Source: Gammaproteobacteria bacterium
Lineage (GTDB): Bacteria > Pseudomonadota > Gammaproteobacteria > JACKNK01
DNA length: 64,000 bases
Assembly: GCA_024234955.1 (NCBI GenBank)
Contig: JACKNK010000003.1
Span: forward strand, 372,001 to 436,000
Reading direction: 5' to 3'
The first letter of the stretch is position 1. Each line of letters begins with the position of its first letter. The notes beneath the pieces were generated by a model, which saw only the letters and a program-made list of their open reading frames with translations, did no database searches and was not told the origin of the DNA. Positions 15,201 through 23,695 of the stretch are shown here, one piece after another. The position numbers and the translations under genes are program-made.

Positions 15201-17518
15201 GCGCAAACCGTCGCCGCGCCTTTCATATCCAGGGCCTGGTGCAGGGCGTCGGTTTTCGTCCCTACGTCTGGCAGCTCGCCCAGCGGCATCAACTTCACGG
15301 CGAAGTCCGCAACGATACCGACGGCGTTTACCTCATCATCCAAGGTACGCCGGACGACATGGACGCCTTCATTGATTCCCTGCCGGCACACCTTCCCCCA
15401 CTGGCCCGCATCGACCGGGTCGAATCGCTACCTCACACGCTCACCACTTCCTATACCGATTTCAGGATCGCCGAGAGCACGCACACCGACGCCTTGCGCG
15501 CCAGCATCCTGCCTGACGCCGCTCTGTGCCCGGCCTGTCGCAGCGACATCGATACACCCGCCAACCGCCGCCACAACCACGCCTTCAGCAACTGCACCGA
15601 TTGCGGCCCGCGACTCTCGATCATTCGCGCCCTGCCCTACGACCGCGCCAACACCAGCATGTCGGGTTTCGCAATGTGCCCGTCGTGCGCCCAGGAGTAT
15701 CAGGATCCCCACAATCGCCGCTTCCATGCCCAGGCCAACGCCTGCCCGGAATGCGGCCCGACGCTGCAATGGCTGGATGCCGACGGCAGATCGATTGCCG
15801 CAGACCCCATCATGGCGGCGCAGTCTGCAATCCGCGCCGGAAAAGTCATCGCCATCAAGGGCTTGGGCGGGTTTCATCTGGCGTGCGATGCCCACAATCA
15901 CGATGCGGTGCGCGCGCTGCGCGAACGCAAACGTCGCGATGCCAAACCGCTCGCACTGATGGCCCGCGATATCGACATGGTGCGCTGCCATGCCGAGATC
16001 GATGCCGACGAACTCGCGCTGCTGCAATCACCCGCCGCGCCCATCGTGCTCCTGCGCCGTCGCGACACCTCGACATTGGCCGACAGCATCGCTCCGATCG
16101 GATTCACCCTGGGATTCATGCTGCCCTACACCCCGCTGCATCACCTGCTGTTGCGTGACCTGGATACGCCACTGGTTATGACCAGCGGCAACACCAGCGA
16201 GCAGCCGCAATGCACCGAAAACGATGATGCAATCCATACCCTGCATGGTATCGCCGACCATTTCCTTACCCACGATCGGGACATCGTCAATCGTGTCGAT
16301 GACTCGGTCGCACGCGTCATGGCCGGGCGACCACGGGTGCTGCGTCGCGCCCGGGGTTACGCCCCTGCGCCGATACCTCTTCCCCCTGGCTTCAAGGACA
16401 GCCCCGCGCTGATCGCCCTGGGCGCCGACCTGAAGAGCACCTTCTGCCTGATCCACCATGACCAGGCGATCCTGAGTCAGCATATCGGCGACCTGGAAGA
16501 GGTCCGGACTGCAGCCAGCTTCGGCACCCAGATTGACCTCTACCAGCGCTTGTTCGGCCATACGCCGCAAGCGATCGCGATCGATGCACACCCGCGTTAT
16601 CAGGCCAGCGCCTTCGGTCAGGAATGGGCCGCCCGGAGCGGCCTCGAACTGATCACGATCCAGCACCACCATGCCCACATCGCGGCCTGTCTCGCCGAAA
16701 ATGCCTGGGCGCGGGACGCCGGTCCCGTCCTCGGCATTGCCCTCGACGGCCTCGGCTATGGCGACGATGGAAGCCTGTGGGGAGGTGAGTTTCTGCTTGC
16801 CGATTACCGCCAATCCCGGCGTCTCGCACACGTTCGACCCATGCCCCTGTTCGGGGCCACGCAGGCGATGCGGGAGCCCTGGCGAATCGCCTACGCACAT
16901 CTGCGCGAGACGCCGGGCTGGCCGGAACTCTGGTATCGATACCCCGAACTCAACATCACCCGGCTACTCAAGTCGAAACCGCTGGCGACCCTGGAAGCGA
17001 TGTTGCGCAAAGGCGTCAACGTACCGGAAAGCAGTTCAGCAGGACGCCTGTTCGACGCCGTCGCGGCCTGTCTCAATCTTCACCCCGAGCAGCTTCACTA
17101 CGAAGCGCAAGCCGCGATGGCACTCGAAGCCCTGGCCCTCTCGACCTCCGGGCCGGAGACCGGCTACCACATGGACATCGGCCACCACGACGGTCTGCTC
17201 GTCCTCGACCCCAGCCCGATGTGGCCGACGCTGCTTGGCGATCTCGCCGACGGCATCGCACCGGCCCGTGTCGCGGCGCGCTTTCATCAGGGTCTGATTG
17301 AGTCCATCACACGATTGACGCTGCAACTCAGTGCTCAGACCGGCGTCCGTCACGTCGCCCTGTCCGGTGGTGTATTCCAGAACCGCTATCTGTTCGAAGG
17401 GCTGCTCGACCATTTGCATGCCGCCGGCCTGAACACTCTGAGCCACGCCTCGATCCCCGCCAATGACGGCGGTATAGCGCTCGGGCAGGCCATGATCGCA
17501 AGCGCCCGCTTACGATAA
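15197..17518 (+). CDS. hypF: Carbamoyltransferase HypF
   Basis: HypF makes the carbamoyl group that becomes the cyanide ligand of [NiFe] hydrogenases, handing it to HypE. The 773-residue protein shows all domains in order: acylphosphatase (GLVQGVGFRPYVWQLA, residues 1-95), two zinc-finger units (CPACR...CTDCG and CPSCA...CPECG, about 110-185), a YrdC-like adenylation domain (to about 380), and a Kae1-like domain with HHHAHIAACLAENAW and LSGGVFQNRYL. The start is GTG at 15197. No other hyp or hydrogenase genes are in the window, so this copy stands alone here. It overlaps gluQ tail-to-tail by nine bases. Confidence 0.96.
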   Translation: MSANRRRAFHIQGLVQGVGFRPYVWQLAQRHQLHGEVRNDTDGVYLIIQGTPDDMDAFIDSLPAHLPPLARIDRVESLPHTLTTSYTDFRIAESTHTDALRASILPDAALCPACRSDIDTPANRRHNHAFSNCTDCGPRLSIIRALPYDRANTSMSGFAMCPSCAQEYQDPHNRRFHAQANACPECGPTLQWLDADGRSIAADPIMAAQSAIRAGKVIAIKGLGGFHLACDAHNHDAVRALRERKRRDAKPLALMARDIDMVRCHAEIDADELALLQSPAAPIVLLRRRDTSTLADSIAPIGFTLGFMLPYTPLHHLLLRDLDTPLVMTSGNTSEQPQCTENDDAIHTLHGIADHFLTHDRDIVNRVDDSVARVMAGRPRVLRRARGYAPAPIPLPPGFKDSPALIALGADLKSTFCLIHHDQAILSQHIGDLEEVRTAASFGTQIDLYQRLFGHTPQAIAIDAHPRYQASAFGQEWAARSGLELITIQHHHAHIAACLAENAWARDAGPVLGIALDGLGYGDDGSLWGGEFLLADYRQSRRLAHVRPMPLFGATQAMREPWRIAYAHLRETPGWPELWYRYPELNITRLLKSKPLATLEAMLRKGVNVPESSSAGRLFDAVAACLNLHPEQLHYEAQAAMALEALALSTSGPETGYHMDIGHHDGLLVLDPSPMWPTLLGDLADGIAPARVAARFHQGLIESITRLTLQLSAQTGVRHVALSGGVFQNRYLFEGLLDHLHAAGLNTLSHASIPANDGGIALGQAMIASARLR

Positions 17519-18430
17519 CGGCGGGACGGCGTCGCGGAGACCGTTGAACGCAATTCCAGGCGCCGAAAGACGACGCGGGACATCGACAAGACGCCAGTTC
17601 CGGATCGCCCACGCCCAGAAATCGCCGAGGGCCGCGAACGCCATTTCCTCCGGCACCGCCTGACCGAGAAACGCCATTGCCGCGCAAAGCGCCGGAATCG
17701 GATCGTCGTCCCGCAGCGGCGCCGCGTAGGTCTGCTTGCTGAGCTTGTACCCATCTTGATCGATCACAACCGGAAGATGCACATAATCCGGCGTCCGGTA
17801 ACCGAGTAACCGCTGGAGATGAATCTGACGCGCGGTGGAATCGAGCAGGTCGCTGCCGCGTACCACTTCGGTCACGCCCTGCTCGGCGTCATCGACGACC
17901 ACGGCGAGCTGATAGGCAAACAGACCATCGGCCCGCTTCAGCACGAAGTCGCCGACGGTCGCGGCCACGTCCACGTCGAAGTCACCCTGCAAGGCGTCGT
18001 GAAAATGAATCCGGGGGCCATCGCTGCGCACCCGCAGGGCCATCGGGCGTGCTGCCTCGACCATGTCAGGCGGCCCGTTGCGACAGGTTCCGGGATACAC
18101 ACCCCCGGCCTCGGTGATCTCCCGACGCGAACAACTGCAGGGAAACAACCAACCGTCAGCGCGCAGCCGATCCAGGGCGGCGTCATAAGCCGCGCCGCGC
18201 GTGCTCTGGTATCGAATCGGTCCATCCCATTCGAAACCGTAGGCGCGCAAGGTCGCGATGATCGCGTCGGCGGCACCGGGCTGTGCGCGGGGCGGATCAA
18301 TATCTTCCATGCGCAGCAGCCATCGCCCGTTCTGTGAACGTGCCTGCAGATAACTGCCCACGGCCGCAATCAGGGAACCGAAATGCAGCAGTCCGGTGGG
18401 TGACGGTGCGAATCGACCGATGTACGGCAT
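17510..18430 (-). CDS. gluQ: Glutamyl-Q tRNA(Asp) synthetase
   Basis: GluQ attaches glutamate to the queuosine base at position 34 of tRNA-Asp. It resembles the catalytic half of glutamyl-tRNA synthetase without the anticodon-binding domain. The 306-residue length matches E. coli (about 308). The start YIGRFAPSPTGLLHFGSLIAAVGSYLQAR contains the class I HIGH-like motif HFGS, zinc ligands appear in CSCSRREI and YPGTCR, and KLSKQ replaces KMSKS. It follows the amylosucrase gene by 28 bases. The dksA partner seen in some relatives is absent here. Confidence 0.95.
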   Translation of the reverse strand: MPYIGRFAPSPTGLLHFGSLIAAVGSYLQARSQNGRWLLRMEDIDPPRAQPGAADAIIATLRAYGFEWDGPIRYQSTRGAAYDAALDRLRADGWLFPCSCSRREITEAGGVYPGTCRNGPPDMVEAARPMALRVRSDGPRIHFHDALQGDFDVDVAATVGDFVLKRADGLFAYQLAVVVDDAEQGVTEVVRGSDLLDSTARQIHLQRLLGYRTPDYVHLPVVIDQDGYKLSKQTYAAPLRDDDPIPALCAAMAFLGQAVPEEMAFAALGDFWAWAIRNWRLVDVPRRLSAPGIAFNGLRDAVPPLS

Positions 18431-18458
18431 GGGGATGAGGCCGCAGATGCAGTAACCG

Positions 18459-20423
18459 TCAGCGGGTTCCGCAATCGCTCAGCCAGTAGAAACGATACGG
18501 CGGAATCACCAGCTGATCCTTGAACAGGGCGGGCGATTCCCCACTGCACAAGTCCTGGAGACGCCCGTAGTCGAAACCCCAACGGGTGCCCAGATCGCTC
18601 AAGTTGAGCGACTGCGGATTGCTGTCGAAGTTACCCACCACCAGGACATGATCGTTGAACATGTTGGGGTTGGTCCGCACGAACACGAACAGGTGATCGT
18701 TGCCGGTATCGATCAATTCGCGATTGTTGTAATCCGCAAACGCGGCGGTGGTTTTGCGCACCGCGATCATCTTCTTCAAGCCGTCGAAAATGCGTTGCTG
18801 TGCGGTTCCGTGCTGTTTGCGCAGGTCGGCCATTGCCCACTGTATTTGTGGGCGATGCATCCAGCGATTGTCCTTGGCCTTGTTTTCGTCCTCAAGGAAG
18901 GTGCAGTCGTTGGGTGTGCCGATCTCATCCCCGTAATACAGCAGCGGGATGCCGCCGTAGGCCATGATCATGCTGTGCAGAAGCAGGATCAGATCGATGC
19001 TCTGCTGAATGCGCCGATCATCGCCGCTCTCCAGTGCCGCTTCCAGCCCCACCAGGGAGGCCAGGGAACCGGAGATGCGCGCATCGCCAGTCTTGTCGTT
19101 GCGCCCGAAAGGCTGGCCACGGGCCGGGGAGTCGGCGTAGGCGCCGGTAAACCAGTCGATCAGGAAGCGGCGGTGTGCGTAGGGCTCATAACCGGCCCGA
19201 TGGATGTCGGCATCGTCGAAACCCAGACCGATGTCATCGTGGCAGCGCACGTAGTTGAGCCAGGTGGCCCGATCCAGCTTCTGAGGCTGGCTGCGTGCGC
19301 CGATATTGAGCAGATTGGCGTTCTTGGTCGCCACCGCGTCCCACAGCAAGGCCATGAAGGTGGCGTTGTAGGCGATCTCGCATTCCTTCGCGACGATCGC
19401 ATCCTCACCGAAATACTTGGTGATCTCGACCGGCGCGACGATGGCCTCGGCGATGAACAGCACGCCCGGGGCCGTGACCTGCACGCAGTCCTTCATCATC
19501 TGCAGAATCAGATGCGCCTCGCGTTCGTTCTGGGAGGTGGTGCCGATCTTCTTCCACAGGAAGGCGACCGCATCCAGACGCACGATGTCGGCGCCGTGAT
19601 TGGCCCAGAACAGGACGATGTCGAGCATCTCGATGAAGACCGAGGGATTCGAATAATTCAGATCCCACTGGTAGTTGTTGAACACCGTCATCACCCACTT
19701 CCCCATGGCCTCGTCCCAGGTGAAGTTGCCGGGCGAGGTCTCGGGAAATATCTCCGGCATGGTCTCCTCGAACATGTCCGGGATGTCGCGGTTGGGGAAG
19801 ACATAGTAGTAATCCTGATACGTCTTCTCGCCAGCGCGGGCACGGGTCGCCCATTCGTGCTCGTCGGAGGTGTGGTTCACGACCACGTCCAGAGTCAGCA
19901 ACATGTTGCGGCGGCGCAGCTCGGCGCCCAGATCGCGGACATCGTCGAGGGTGCCGACCCGATCGTCGATGTCCCGGAAATTGCTCACGGCGTAGCCGCC
20001 ATCGGAGGCGCCTTTGGGACATTCCAGAATGGGCATGACATGCACCATGTTCACGCCCAGTTCCTGCAGATAGGCCGCCCGACCGGCCACGCCCTGCAAG
20101 TCGCCGGCAAAGCCGTCCGTGTAAAGCGCCATGCCCACCCATTCCTGGCTCAGGAACCAGTTGTGATCGCCTTCGCGAAGGGCATCCAGCGCCTTGAGAT
20201 CATCGGCGCGCGCGATGTACTGCGCGGCCATGACCTCGACCAGTCGCAGCATCAGATTCTCGAAGTCGTCCCGGTGCCCATAGAGCTGCTGGAACAAGGT
20301 GTGGATCGCGTAGAAATTGCCGCCCAGACGGGTATAGAAGTGGCGCAGATCGCGCTTGCGGATCGCCGGCTTGATGCGATCCAGAATGCGGTTCAGGAGG
20401 GCGTGGGATACCTGTTCGTACAT
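18459..20423 (-). CDS. ams: Amylosucrase (GH13 glucosyltransferase)
   Basis: Amylosucrase splits sucrose, releasing fructose and moving glucose onto a glucan or water. The 654-residue protein is close in length to the Neisseria enzyme (about 636) and collinear by memory: an N-terminal helical domain, the (beta/alpha)8 barrel and a C-terminal beta domain. Catalytic residues are the nucleophile in DIVRLDAVAFLWK, the acid/base in FIAEAIV and the third acid in YVRCHDDIG. The sucrose-pocket residues in SDGGYAVSNFRD and DNRWMHRP are kept, which separates it from other GH13 enzymes. An RBS (AGGA) is six bases before the ATG. It sits 61 bases after a fructokinase gene, which fits use of the released fructose. 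Confidence 0.93.
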   Translation of the reverse strand: MYEQVSHALLNRILDRIKPAIRKRDLRHFYTRLGGNFYAIHTLFQQLYGHRDDFENLMLRLVEVMAAQYIARADDLKALDALREGDHNWFLSQEWVGMALYTDGFAGDLQGVAGRAAYLQELGVNMVHVMPILECPKGASDGGYAVSNFRDIDDRVGTLDDVRDLGAELRRRNMLLTLDVVVNHTSDEHEWATRARAGEKTYQDYYYVFPNRDIPDMFEETMPEIFPETSPGNFTWDEAMGKWVMTVFNNYQWDLNYSNPSVFIEMLDIVLFWANHGADIVRLDAVAFLWKKIGTTSQNEREAHLILQMMKDCVQVTAPGVLFIAEAIVAPVEITKYFGEDAIVAKECEIAYNATFMALLWDAVATKNANLLNIGARSQPQKLDRATWLNYVRCHDDIGLGFDDADIHRAGYEPYAHRRFLIDWFTGAYADSPARGQPFGRNDKTGDARISGSLASLVGLEAALESGDDRRIQQSIDLILLLHSMIMAYGGIPLLYYGDEIGTPNDCTFLEDENKAKDNRWMHRPQIQWAMADLRKQHGTAQQRIFDGLKKMIAVRKTTAAFADYNNRELIDTGNDHLFVFVRTNPNMFNDHVLVVGNFDSNPQSLNLSDLGTRWGFDYGRLQDLCSGESPALFKDQLVIPPYRFYWLSDCGTR

Positions 20424-20484
20424 GAGGGTCCTACGTTTGCGGGTGGTTCAGTAAGGCGAGACGAGACCGCCAGGCGACGCGCAC

Positions 20485-21348
20485 TCAGAGGTTCCAGTCT
20501 CGACGTAACGGGGAGTAAAAAGCCATATCCGATACCGTGGCACCCCGCTGCCCAACCATCCGGGACGCGAAATCCTGGGCGCGTCGGAGGGTCTGCGACA
20601 ACGACCAGCCGTGCGCAATCCCCAGGATCATCACCGAGGCAAACGCATCGCCCGCACCAACCGTATCGACGACCTGGACGCTACCGTCCGGGCTTGCCTG
20701 ATGATACGCACCGTCGACGGTGAACACCTCAGCACCCTCTCCCCCGTGGGTGAGAATCAGCCCCTGGAGGTCATGAATGGCGATGAATGCGCGGGCGTCT
20801 GCGTCCGGGTGCAACAGGGCCAATTCGTCGCGGTTGAGCTTGACCCAATCGGCATCCCGCAACAGGGACAACACCGCTCCGACGCTCCACCACGGGCTGC
20901 GCAGATTGACGTCCACGAACACCAGCTCCGGCCCGGTGGCCATGATCGCCGCGAGGGCACCCCGCGACGCCGCATCCCGCAGGGCGAGACTGCCGTGATA
21001 AAGCAAGCGACACGGCGGCACCTCGCGGGCTGCATCGATCGCATCGTAAGCACTGGGATGAACAATGTCGTAACTGGGTTCACCGTCGGTGAAGCGCACG
21101 CCGACGCTACCGGTCGGAAGACGGTCATCGGTCTGCAAACCGCATTCATCCATGCCCCAGGTTTCCATCGCCCGGCGCACCGCCTCGCCGTCCGGATCGT
21201 TTCCGACACGGCTGATGAAGTACGGCATCTGCCCGAAGGCCTGCAGATGCCAGGCGACGTTGAACGGCGCGCCGCCCAGCACGCGAGATCCATCCGGGAA
21301 ATGATCGAACAACACCTCGCCGAATAAGCACAGACGGGGTTCTGCCAT
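20485..21348 (-). CDS. Fructokinase (PfkB/ribokinase family)
   Basis: This sugar kinase probably phosphorylates fructose released by the downstream amylosucrase. The start at 21348 (MAEPRLCLFGEVLFDHFPDG) follows a strong AAGGAG; the frame stays open to 21420 but lacks such a site. The product has 287 residues. PfkB signature 1 is LGGAPFNVAWHLQAFG near residue 28, and signature 2 with the catalytic Asp is DTVGAGDAFASVMI near 240. Substrate specificity is inferred from the neighbour, as PfkB members act on several sugars. It is the first gene of the fruK-ams-gluQ string. Confidence 0.88.
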   Translation of the reverse strand: MAEPRLCLFGEVLFDHFPDGSRVLGGAPFNVAWHLQAFGQMPYFISRVGNDPDGEAVRRAMETWGMDECGLQTDDRLPTGSVGVRFTDGEPSYDIVHPSAYDAIDAAREVPPCRLLYHGSLALRDAASRGALAAIMATGPELVFVDVNLRSPWWSVGAVLSLLRDADWVKLNRDELALLHPDADARAFIAIHDLQGLILTHGGEGAEVFTVDGAYHQASPDGSVQVVDTVGAGDAFASVMILGIAHGWSLSQTLRRAQDFASRMVGQRGATVSDMAFYSPLRRDWNL

Positions 21349-21471
21349 GATTTCTCCTTGCGTCGGGCGCATCCCGACATCGAAATACGCTCGTCGGATC
21401 AGGGTGACATTCCAACACATGATCCGCAGTGCATTGAACCGCCCGAACAGTCTATGCCCCCCAGGGCTTAT

Positions 21472-22809
21472 TCAGAGATAGCGAAGCCAGATGTAGACGC
21501 TGCTGATCGTGATCGACAGCAGCATCAACGGAAAGGCCATCATCATGAACGGGAGGAAGCGGATCACATGGCCCGAACGTTCCGCAAACCCGACAACGAT
21601 GAGGTTGGCGCTGGCCCCGACCAGGCTGCCATTCCCCCCCAGACACGCCCCCAATGCCAAAGACCACCACAACGGCGTCAACGCCTGTGGTCCGCCGAAC
21701 TCGGCGGCCATGCTCTGGATCAGCGGGATCATGGTGGCGACAAAAGGGATGTTGTCGACCACTGCCGAGGCCACCGCCGCAACCCAAAGGATGGCCATCG
21801 CGGTGACGCTCAGATCCCCGCCGGTTGCCGCCAGGATGTGTTCGGAAATCAGTTCCAGCAGCCCGGTCGATTCGACCCCGTGGACAATGATGAACAGCCC
21901 CATGAAGAAGAACAGGGTGATCCACTCGACCTCCGAGAAGGTCTTTTCCAGTGCCTTGGTCTGGGCTTCGGCCTTACGCGGCCAGTTGGTGATCAGAAGC
22001 AGCAGCGCCGCCCCGAACATCGCCGTCGACGCCGGCTCCATTCCGTAACCGTGGCCGACAATGAAACCGGCAAGGATCAGACTCAGGACGAACAACGCCT
22101 GCTTGAGCAAACGTGGATCGCGGATCGCGTCCCGTTCGCGGAAACTCATGACCCGTTCGCGATCTTCGGCAGCAGCCACCATCTTGCGTCCCCAGATCAG
22201 ATAGATTGGGATCAGGGTGGCGGGCATGATCAGGGCCACGACCGGCCCGAGATTGAACAGAAAATCGTTGAAACTCAGTCCGACTGCGGTGCCGATCATG
22301 ATGTTTGGCGGGTCGCCGATCAGGGTCGCCGTCCCACCGATATTGGCAGCGAAGATCTCCGCGAACAGATAAGGGTACGCGGAGAGTTTCAGCGCATCGG
22401 TGATCAGCAAGGTGACCGGCACCACCAGCAGAACGGTGGTCACGTTATCGAGCAAGGCAGACAGGAATGCCGTTACCAGCACCAGCATCACCAGGATGCC
22501 CCACGGATGCGCATCAACGCGTTTCGCGGCCCAGATCGCCAAAAACTGGAACACCCCCGATTCCTTGGTGATGGAAACCACCATCATCATCCCGGCGAGC
22601 AGGCCGATGGTGTTGAAATCGACGCCCTGCACGGCCTGTTGCTGACTCATCAAGCCGCCCAGCACCATAAGGCCGGCCATGAACATGGCAACAATCGCCC
22701 GGTTCACGCGCTCACTCATGATCAGCGCATAGGTGATCACAAACAGACCGCCGGCGAACCACTGCGGATCAAGCCCGAGGAGCACCTGAGTGGGTCCGGA
22801 CGCACTCAT
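21472..22809 (-). CDS. ArsB/NhaD-type (SLC13-like) membrane permease
   Basis: The 445-residue protein has about eleven to twelve hydrophobic segments and belongs to the ion-transporter superfamily that includes ArsB, NhaD and SLC13 carriers. Two inverted halves are visible with the re-entrant motifs ALLDNVTTVLLVVPVTLL and AVVDNIPFVATMIPLIQS, and the loop GGTATLIGDPPNIMIG, matched later by GGNGSLVGASANLIVVG. The substrate cannot be read from sequence; Na+/H+ exchange or oxyanion/dicarboxylate export are options. It overlaps the upstream CBS gene by four bases, so a nucleotide-sensing partner is likely. Confidence 0.85.
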   Translation of the reverse strand: MSASGPTQVLLGLDPQWFAGGLFVITYALIMSERVNRAIVAMFMAGLMVLGGLMSQQQAVQGVDFNTIGLLAGMMMVVSITKESGVFQFLAIWAAKRVDAHPWGILVMLVLVTAFLSALLDNVTTVLLVVPVTLLITDALKLSAYPYLFAEIFAANIGGTATLIGDPPNIMIGTAVGLSFNDFLFNLGPVVALIMPATLIPIYLIWGRKMVAAAEDRERVMSFRERDAIRDPRLLKQALFVLSLILAGFIVGHGYGMEPASTAMFGAALLLLITNWPRKAEAQTKALEKTFSEVEWITLFFFMGLFIIVHGVESTGLLELISEHILAATGGDLSVTAMAILWVAAVASAVVDNIPFVATMIPLIQSMAAEFGGPQALTPLWWSLALGACLGGNGSLVGASANLIVVGFAERSGHVIRFLPFMMMAFPLMLLSITISSVYIWLRYL

Positions 22810-23270
22810 GCGGGGTCCTTTTTCCAGCCAAGGACCCGTTCTCCGACATCCCAGTAGGAAATCACCCCGAGCAGGCAGTTGCTTTCCCGGTCCAGCACCG
22901 GGACGCTGGCCCGCGATTTATACAGGGTCAGCATCGCTTCCAGGGTCGGCGTATCCGCATAAACCGGCTCCTGCATCTCAAGGTGATCGACGATGCGATT
23001 GCCCTTGATTGCCGCATATTTCTTGCTCATCTCGCGCACGGTGCCGTGGACGAACGGGGCATTGGTCAAACCATGATCCATGACCAGCGCGGTGGGCATC
23101 AGCATCTTGAGCAGCTGATTCACGCCAAAGACGCCGAGATAACACCCTTTGACGTCGACCACGGGCAGGTTGCGGAAGCGATTCTCCATGATGTGCTGCA
23201 CAGCCAGTTCAATGCTGTCCGTGCTCTGCAGCACAATCGGTCCTGAATCCATGATGTCGCTGGCGGGCAT
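22806..23270 (-). CDS. Two-CBS-domain (Bateman) regulatory protein
   Basis: The 154-residue soluble protein consists almost entirely of two CBS repeats, which usually bind adenosine nucleotides. Repeat 1 spans about residues 5-60 (ASDIMDSGPIVLQSTDSIELAVQHIMENRFRNLPVVD, split here only for description) and repeat 2 about 95-150 (PVYADTPTLEAMLTLY, SVPVLDRESNCLLGVISYWDV). The start at 23270 follows GGAGAG by nine bases. Its stop overlaps the permease start (ATGA), so it probably gates or senses for that transporter. The ligand is unknown. Confidence 0.85.
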   Translation of the reverse strand: MPASDIMDSGPIVLQSTDSIELAVQHIMENRFRNLPVVDVKGCYLGVFGVNQLLKMLMPTALVMDHGLTNAPFVHGTVREMSKKYAAIKGNRIVDHLEMQEPVYADTPTLEAMLTLYKSRASVPVLDRESNCLLGVISYWDVGERVLGWKKDPA

Positions 23271-23695
23271 GACTTCGAACTCTCCAGGGATGATTTGGAG
23301 TCAGAGTAAGACCATCGCGGAAGGCGGTCACCCACCGGCTCCGGCCAAACCGATGTTCCGGAAGACCCCAAAAACCCAAGCACCTGAATTTTCGAATATT
23401 TCTCAAAAACACGCGCATTGATCCAGTGACAGAGGAGCGTACTCCCCAGCTGGAGACGCCCCTGCAAGGACTGCGGACACGGCGGCTTGACCGTGGCGAA
23501 ACATGGACGCTGATCAAATACCGCTGCGCCCATTGCCACGACGTCTTGCACCGATCTCTGCGCCCAAACCCGAGCACCTGCACGCTTGGTGTACCACATC
23601 AGATTCAACGCATCCGTTGGCCTGAGGCGGAGTGAACTGGTAACTTTGCGCGATTGTTTCATCCCTTATTATCGAGGCGCTCCCAAGCCCTGCCC
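23271..23695. other. Long divergent intergenic region before metG
   Basis: This 425-base region separates the CBS gene (minus) from metG (plus). An AT-rich patch near 23385-23415 may hold the CBS-gene promoter. A TATTAT at 23667-23672, with a weak TTTGCG 16 bases earlier, is a candidate -10 for metG and would give a very short leader. A 69-codon GTG frame at 23426-23635 has no ribosome-binding site and is not called. No RNA gene or strong terminator was recognised. Confidence 0.5.

Noticed and set aside
20483..20497. Third copy of the MITE end (CAGAGGTTCC) at the fructokinase stop
   Set aside because: Only ten bases match. The adjoining GATTCAAT part and the rest of the element are missing, and the bases encode the kinase C-terminus, so it is chance.
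18648..20723. Long 691-codon plus-strand open frame opposite amylosucrase
   Set aside because: It is the antisense shadow of a GC-rich gene: no ribosome-binding site, no recognisable domains, and the opposite strand has all GH13 motifs.
23426..23635. 69-codon frame with a CxxCH motif in the metG spacer
   Set aside because: It has a GTG start without a ribosome-binding site and no signal peptide for a cytochrome. A single CAHCH is not enough to call a heme protein.
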